Positions 5,880-8,297 of a stretch of 8,297 nt of DNA are shown piece after piece. Position 1 is the stretch's first letter. Each line of letters starts with the position of its first letter. The DNA is from Nitrospirota bacterium (GTDB taxonomy: Bacteria; Nitrospirota; Nitrospiria; Nitrospirales; UBA8639), in the NCBI GenBank assembly GCA_029881175.1, contig JAOUNC010000105.1:1-8297 (forward strand), given 5' to 3'. Under the pieces are notes generated by a model that worked only from the letters and a program-made list of their open reading frames with translations, did no database searches and was not told the origin of the DNA. The position numbers and the translations under genes are program-made.

Positions 5880-6192
5880 TCAGCAAACTATTCGCATAGA
5901 ACGGATGGTCCGAGTGAGAATTGCGACGACGGGACGGGAACCCCTCAGGCGATGCGTTCTATCATCAGGCATCCTGAGACTGTGAACGAAGCCGGCTTTC
6001 ACGTTCACTCACCAATTGACCCGGACAACAGAGAGCATATCTGGATCCTTTGAGGTCCAGCACCCGTGAACCCCTTTTCCCTTGGGGAATACAACCGTGG
6101 CAGGTCCGATCCTTCGCCAAAAGCAAAAATTCGGCATGAGTGGTTCTCATCGTAGGCAAGAGGCCTACCCCCAAGGGACCGTCTCTTTTTTC
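5880..6192 (+). ncRNA. Candidate structured non-coding RNA 1
   Basis: This stretch has no convincing gene on either strand but holds a string of strong hairpins. CTCAGG+ATGC (5944-5949, 5952-5955) pairs with GCAT+CCTGAG (5969-5978). GTGAACG (5982-5988) pairs with CGTTCAC (6002-6008), with AAG/CTT inside. CTGGA+CCT (6041-6049) pairs with AGG+TCCAG (6053-6060). GTAGGC (6152-6157) pairs with GCCTAC (6163-6168). CCCTTGGGG (6079-6087) can pair over a long range with CCCCAAGGG (6169-6177), and six T follow at 6186-6191, as at the end of a terminated RNA. ATAGAACG (5896-5903) is also complementary to CGTTCTAT (5955-5962), competing with the first hairpin. It matches no RNA class I can name: it lacks the hallmarks of RNase P, tmRNA or SRP RNA. 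The 5' end is a guess; no promoter was found. Confidence 0.45.
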
Positions 6193-6261
6193 ATTCATCA
6201 GAAGACCGGCCACGATGTGGCAGAGCTTTTCCTGACGGAAATTAAGCAATCATAGAACAGC

Positions 6262-6545
6262 AATCACTTCAGACTTTGCGGAAGGTAGGCTTAGGAGCAG
6301 CCATCCTCTAAGGAGTGGGGCCCATGTGGCGCTGGCGGCTGGTTTAATCCAGTGCCTTGTCTTGGAACTCTCACACTGTACAAGACAAGAAAAGGCGAGC
6401 GAGGCTGATGTAACGGTCCAGTAGCAACCTGGATGACGACACCACACGTGAGAGGTGATGCCCTTTGGCGTAACAGCACACCGCAAATCCCGCCATGCAG
6501 ATACTTGAACTCCGGGGCTGATGCCCTATCGGTTCATCTGGCAAA
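6262..6545 (+). ncRNA. Structured non-coding RNA 2, candidate standalone IscB-type omega-RNA (HEARO-like)
   Basis: About 285 nt with many stems: GGCT/AGCC (6288-6291, 6299-6302), CTGG/CCAG (6339-6342, 6349-6352), a perfect 9-bp stem CTTGTCTTG/CAAGACAAG (6356-6364, 6381-6389), TCCAG/CTGGA (6417-6421, 6429-6433), GGTG/CACC (6454-6457, 6479-6482) enclosing GCC/GGC, and CAGAT/ATCTG (6498-6502, 6536-6540) enclosing GGGC-TGAT-GCCC (6515-6526). CTTAG (6290-6294) can also pair with CTAAG (6308-6312). No plausible protein is encoded on either strand. Size, compact multi-stem layout and position before a same-strand gene fit the HEARO/omega-RNA class that guides IscB nucleases. No IscB is here, but standalone copies of that class are known. 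If so, the guide would be the bases just before about 6262. Other possibilities are a group II intron domain I remnant or an unknown RNA. Class assignment is uncertain; a structured RNA is likely. Confidence 0.5.
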
Positions 6546-6574
6546 CTTTCCTCACCCACCTAGAAGCAAGGTAG

Positions 6575-6604
6575 CTGGTTTCTGCGGCCCTCCCAGGACT
6601 TTTT
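6575..6604 (+). terminator. Possible terminator after structured RNA 2
   Basis: CTGG (6575-6578) and CCAG (6593-6596) form a short stem followed by GAC and five T (6600-6604). The stem is weak. It lies about 30-50 nt after the last stem of the RNA and before the Uma2 promoter candidate. Confidence 0.25.
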
Positions 6605-6610
6605 CCTGTC

Positions 6611-6639
6611 TTGTTGTCTCCCAGAATCCTGAGTACAAT
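6611..6639 (+). promoter_or_regulatory. Promoter candidate for the Uma2 gene
   Basis: TACAAT (6634-6639) matches five of six -10 bases, and TTGTTG (6611-6616) lies exactly 17 nt upstream with a weak -35 match. Transcription would begin near 6646, which would exclude the in-frame starts at 6611 and 6638 and favour ATG 6659 or 6671. Confidence 0.4.
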
Positions 6640-6670
6640 GCTTCTATCATTCACCAGCATGAGTTTATCT

Positions 6671-7237
6671 ATGGCACCTTCAACCCTCACCCGCCGTTTT
6701 TCTCGACAGGAATACTATCAGATGGCCCAAGCAGGGATTCTCCGCCCTGACGAACGCGTCGAACTTATTGAAGGAGAGATCTTTGCGATGACTCCACAAG
6801 GTACCCCTCATGCGGCCTTTATTGCTTTTCTAGACAAAGTCTTACAACAAGGATTTGGCGAGCAGGTCTCAATTCGCACGCAACTCCCCCTCACCCTCAG
6901 CCAGTATTCTGAGCCTGAACCTGACCTGGCGGTCGTCGCCGGTTCCCCATTAGATTATGCCCAGCACCATCCGACGGCCGCCCTTCTCATTGTAGAAATT
7001 GCCGACACGTCCCTCACCGATGATCGCTCCCGAAAAGGCCCGCTCTATGCAAAATACAATGTACCCGAATATTGGATTGTGAATATTCCTGACCGGCAAG
7101 TGGAGATCTACCGGAATCCTTCATCAACCGGATATCAGACCACGAAGATGGCTAAAGCCCCCAAGACGATTAGCCCTCTTCATGCGCCACACTGCACACT
7201 CAACCTTTCTCAACTTTTTGCCGCACTGAACCCCTAG
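6671..7237 (+). CDS. Uma2-family PD-(D/E)XK endonuclease (DUF820)
   Basis: A 188-aa protein of the Uma2 family, predicted restriction-like nucleases whose cellular substrate is unknown. Family marks in order: RRFSRQEYYQMAQAGIL at the start, ELIEGEIFAMTP (31-42), then the nuclease core with D85 in EPDLAVV, E109 in LIVEIADTS and K122 after DDRS, followed by KYNVPEYWIVN (128-138) and EIYRNP (145-150). Length is that of the whole family, so it appears intact. In-frame starts are 6638, 6659 and 6671. I chose 6671 because of the promoter candidate upstream, a GAG 7 nt before it, and because family members usually begin shortly before this RRF motif. None has a strong ribosome binding site. It is not obviously co-transcribed with neighbours. 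Uma2 genes often occur in many copies and move between genomes. Confidence 0.92.
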   Translation: MAPSTLTRRFSRQEYYQMAQAGILRPDERVELIEGEIFAMTPQGTPHAAFIAFLDKVLQQGFGEQVSIRTQLPLTLSQYSEPEPDLAVVAGSPLDYAQHHPTAALLIVEIADTSLTDDRSRKGPLYAKYNVPEYWIVNIPDRQVEIYRNPSSTGYQTTKMAKAPKTISPLHAPHCTLNLSQLFAALNP

Positions 7238-7338
7238 CCTCTCTCAGCGTCCCTCCCGCACGAAAAAGGCTCACGCCGTGAACAGCCACTTGCTTGAGAT
7301 ACTACTTGAACTTCTTATCCGAACAGGGAGAAAGCACG

Positions 7339-8196
7339 ATGACGCCACAAGACTTAGCCGCAACCTTCATCACAACACTCCGCCAACACGATATTCAGGG
7401 AACATTAGGCCGGGCCATTCCATATGGACAAAAGATCCTTGTCGAGAAGACCCAAGAAACGCCTTCCTGTCGCGCCAATATTTTCCTTGGGAAAAAGGGG
7501 TCGAGCTTGGTCTTTGAAGGAGACTGGCCTGAAGAATTCAAAAACCAGGTCCAAGCCTTATGGAATGGAAAAGCCGTCACGCCTCGCGCACCATCCACTC
7601 CCTTGTCGCCTTCCTTGCCTCATCCCTCAACCCTTCAAGTAGAACACCCCATCATTTACGTCGATGGTTCCTATCAAGAGCAAGGCGAAAACAAGGTCAT
7701 TGGGTGGGCCTTTCAAGTGTATGAAAACGGGCAAGCTGGACATTATCATAGCGGTTGTCTGCGTGAGTTCACCGTCCTCCCGCTCCGTAATGTCGCGGGT
7801 GAATGTACCGCCGCCTTACAGGCGCTTCATTGGGCGCGAGATCACGGACATGACACGGTTGAAATCCGTTTTGATTATCAGGGCATTGAAAGTTGGGCTA
7901 CAGGAACGTGGCGATCCAATCTTCCCTTTACGCAAGCCTACGCCAAAACCTTCCAAGAGATATTCCAGGGGCTTCAGATTATCTGGACTAAAGTGAAGGG
8001 CCATAGTGGTGAGCCAGGAAACGACCGTGTCGATCAACTGGCACGAGACGCCTGCCGTTTTCCATGCGAAGGGCCAATCATGAACGAACAACAAGATAAC
8101 GTCGATGAAGGTGAGGACGAGCTACAAGACTCTTGCCTCACGCCCGGTTGTCGGATTGTGGAGCTCCATGACACCTCGGAATGCGTGTACGGCTGA
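7339..8196 (+). CDS. RNase HI with extra N-terminal domain and acidic C-terminal tail
   Basis: A 285-aa ribonuclease H, which cuts the RNA strand of RNA-DNA hybrids with two metal ions. The catalytic set is complete: D109 in IIYVDGSY, E155 in NVAGECTAAL, D179 in RFDYQGIESWATG and D232 in NDRVDQLA, with H222 in KVKGHSGEPGN. The DYxGIExWATGxW run is typical of the RNase HI type found after N-terminal hybrid-binding domains in Firmicutes. Residues 1-78 form a separate domain, not the usual viroplasmin motif. Its RANIFLGKKGSSLVFEGDW stretch resembles the TBP-like N-terminal domain of RNase HIII, so it may bind substrate. A Pro/Ser linker spans 80-100. Residues 250-285 are acidic and contain three cysteines, of unknown role. 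GGGAG (7326-7330) lies 8 nt before the ATG, which decides the start although the frame is open further upstream. Confidence 0.93.
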   Translation: MTPQDLAATFITTLRQHDIQGTLGRAIPYGQKILVEKTQETPSCRANIFLGKKGSSLVFEGDWPEEFKNQVQALWNGKAVTPRAPSTPLSPSLPHPSTLQVEHPIIYVDGSYQEQGENKVIGWAFQVYENGQAGHYHSGCLREFTVLPLRNVAGECTAALQALHWARDHGHDTVEIRFDYQGIESWATGTWRSNLPFTQAYAKTFQEIFQGLQIIWTKVKGHSGEPGNDRVDQLARDACRFPCEGPIMNEQQDNVDEGEDELQDSCLTPGCRIVELHDTSECVYG

Positions 8197-8231
8197 TCGC
8201 AAGGCCTTCGATTCTTAGGAACCGCTTCAAT

Positions 8232-8297
8232 ATGTATGATCGAGAATACCAACAGCAGTATTGGAAAAAGAACAAGAAAAAGATTCAAGCCAAACGG
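8232..8297 (+). CDS. Start of a small basic protein, cut by the window end
   Basis: An ATG at 8232, 10 nt after AGGAA (8217-8221), opens a frame of 22 codons that reaches the window end without a stop: MYDREYQQQYWKKNKKKIQ, then AKR. It is too short to identify. Tyr/Lys-rich starts of the kind YDREYxxxYxxKNKxKI are common at the N-terminus of small phage and plasmid proteins with a zinc knuckle or HNH fold, but that is only a resemblance. It follows the RNase H gene by 35 nt and may share its transcript. Confidence 0.45.
   Translation, partial: MYDREYQQQYWKKNKKKIQAKR

Noticed and set aside
5844..6053. 69-aa open frame on + starting with GTG
   Set aside because: No ribosome binding site, no domain-like composition, and it runs across several strong hairpins that better explain the region as RNA.
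5965..6249. 94-aa open frame on the minus strand
   Set aside because: Antisense to the hairpin-rich region, no ribosome binding site visible and all other genes are on the + strand. Likely a chance frame antisense to a structured RNA.
6262..6545. Fragment of a real 23S rRNA gene
   Set aside because: Only about 30 bases and one downstream 10-mer resemble 23S rRNA; the bases between and around do not, and the spacing is longer than in rRNA. Kept only as a resemblance.
6262..6545. Group II intron
   Set aside because: No GUGYG-type 5' end, no reverse transcriptase and no domain V with its AGC triad and GNRA loop. The hairpin at 6508-6535 has a GAAC/GTTC outer stem but not the domain V features.
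6250..6559. Three overlapping minus-strand frames of 62-78 aa
   Set aside because: Three different frames are open over the same bases, which is expected by chance in GC-rich structured RNA. None shows protein-like features.
5751..6670. CRISPR array or tRNA gene in the long gene-free stretch
   Set aside because: No regularly spaced direct repeats and no cloverleaf with a TTCRA-type T-loop could be found by eye.

Overview
The window reads as an accessory region, probably part of a plasmid, integrative element or genomic island, of a mid-GC bacterium. All recognisable genes lie on the + strand. No replication, conjugation or transposase gene is present, so the type of element is inferred only from gene content (a second, short SSB, an SF1 helicase, RNase H, Uma2 nuclease and several orphan proteins). 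The host cannot be fixed from the sequence. Shine-Dalgarno sites of the AGGAGG type and a Uma2 protein fit many phyla, and Nitrospirota would be a weak guess.

Layout: positions 1-351 hold the end of a small exported protein. Positions 500-3208 are a two-gene unit: an 808-aa SF1 (Upf1/Dna2-like) helicase followed after 12 nt by an 89-aa protein that may be OB-fold-like. Positions 3390-4838 encode an orphan 482-aa protein with a zinc ribbon, an acidic middle and a C-terminal helix-turn-helix. Positions 4956-5303 encode a short SSB without the usual acidic tip. Positions 5427-5750 encode a 107-aa protein that aligns by eye with that SSB and ends in nearly the same residues. Each intergenic space in this part carries hairpins, two of them near-copies of each other, so the genes look like separately terminated modules.

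Positions 5751-6670 have no credible protein gene but are dense with stable hairpins. They are best read as two structured RNAs: one at about 5880-6192 ending in a U-run, and one at about 6262-6545 built of at least seven stems. The second has the size and layout of a standalone IscB-type omega-RNA (HEARO), although no IscB is present, and it also contains a stretch very like the L11-binding hairpin of 23S rRNA. Neither identity could be tested here.

Positions 6671-7237 encode a Uma2-family PD-(D/E)XK nuclease, and 7339-8196 an RNase HI with an additional N-terminal domain and an acidic tail. A last gene begins at 8232 and runs off the window. Helicase, ssDNA-binding proteins, RNase H and nuclease together suggest handling of single-stranded DNA or RNA-DNA hybrids. 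The structured RNAs beside them are the most interesting part.
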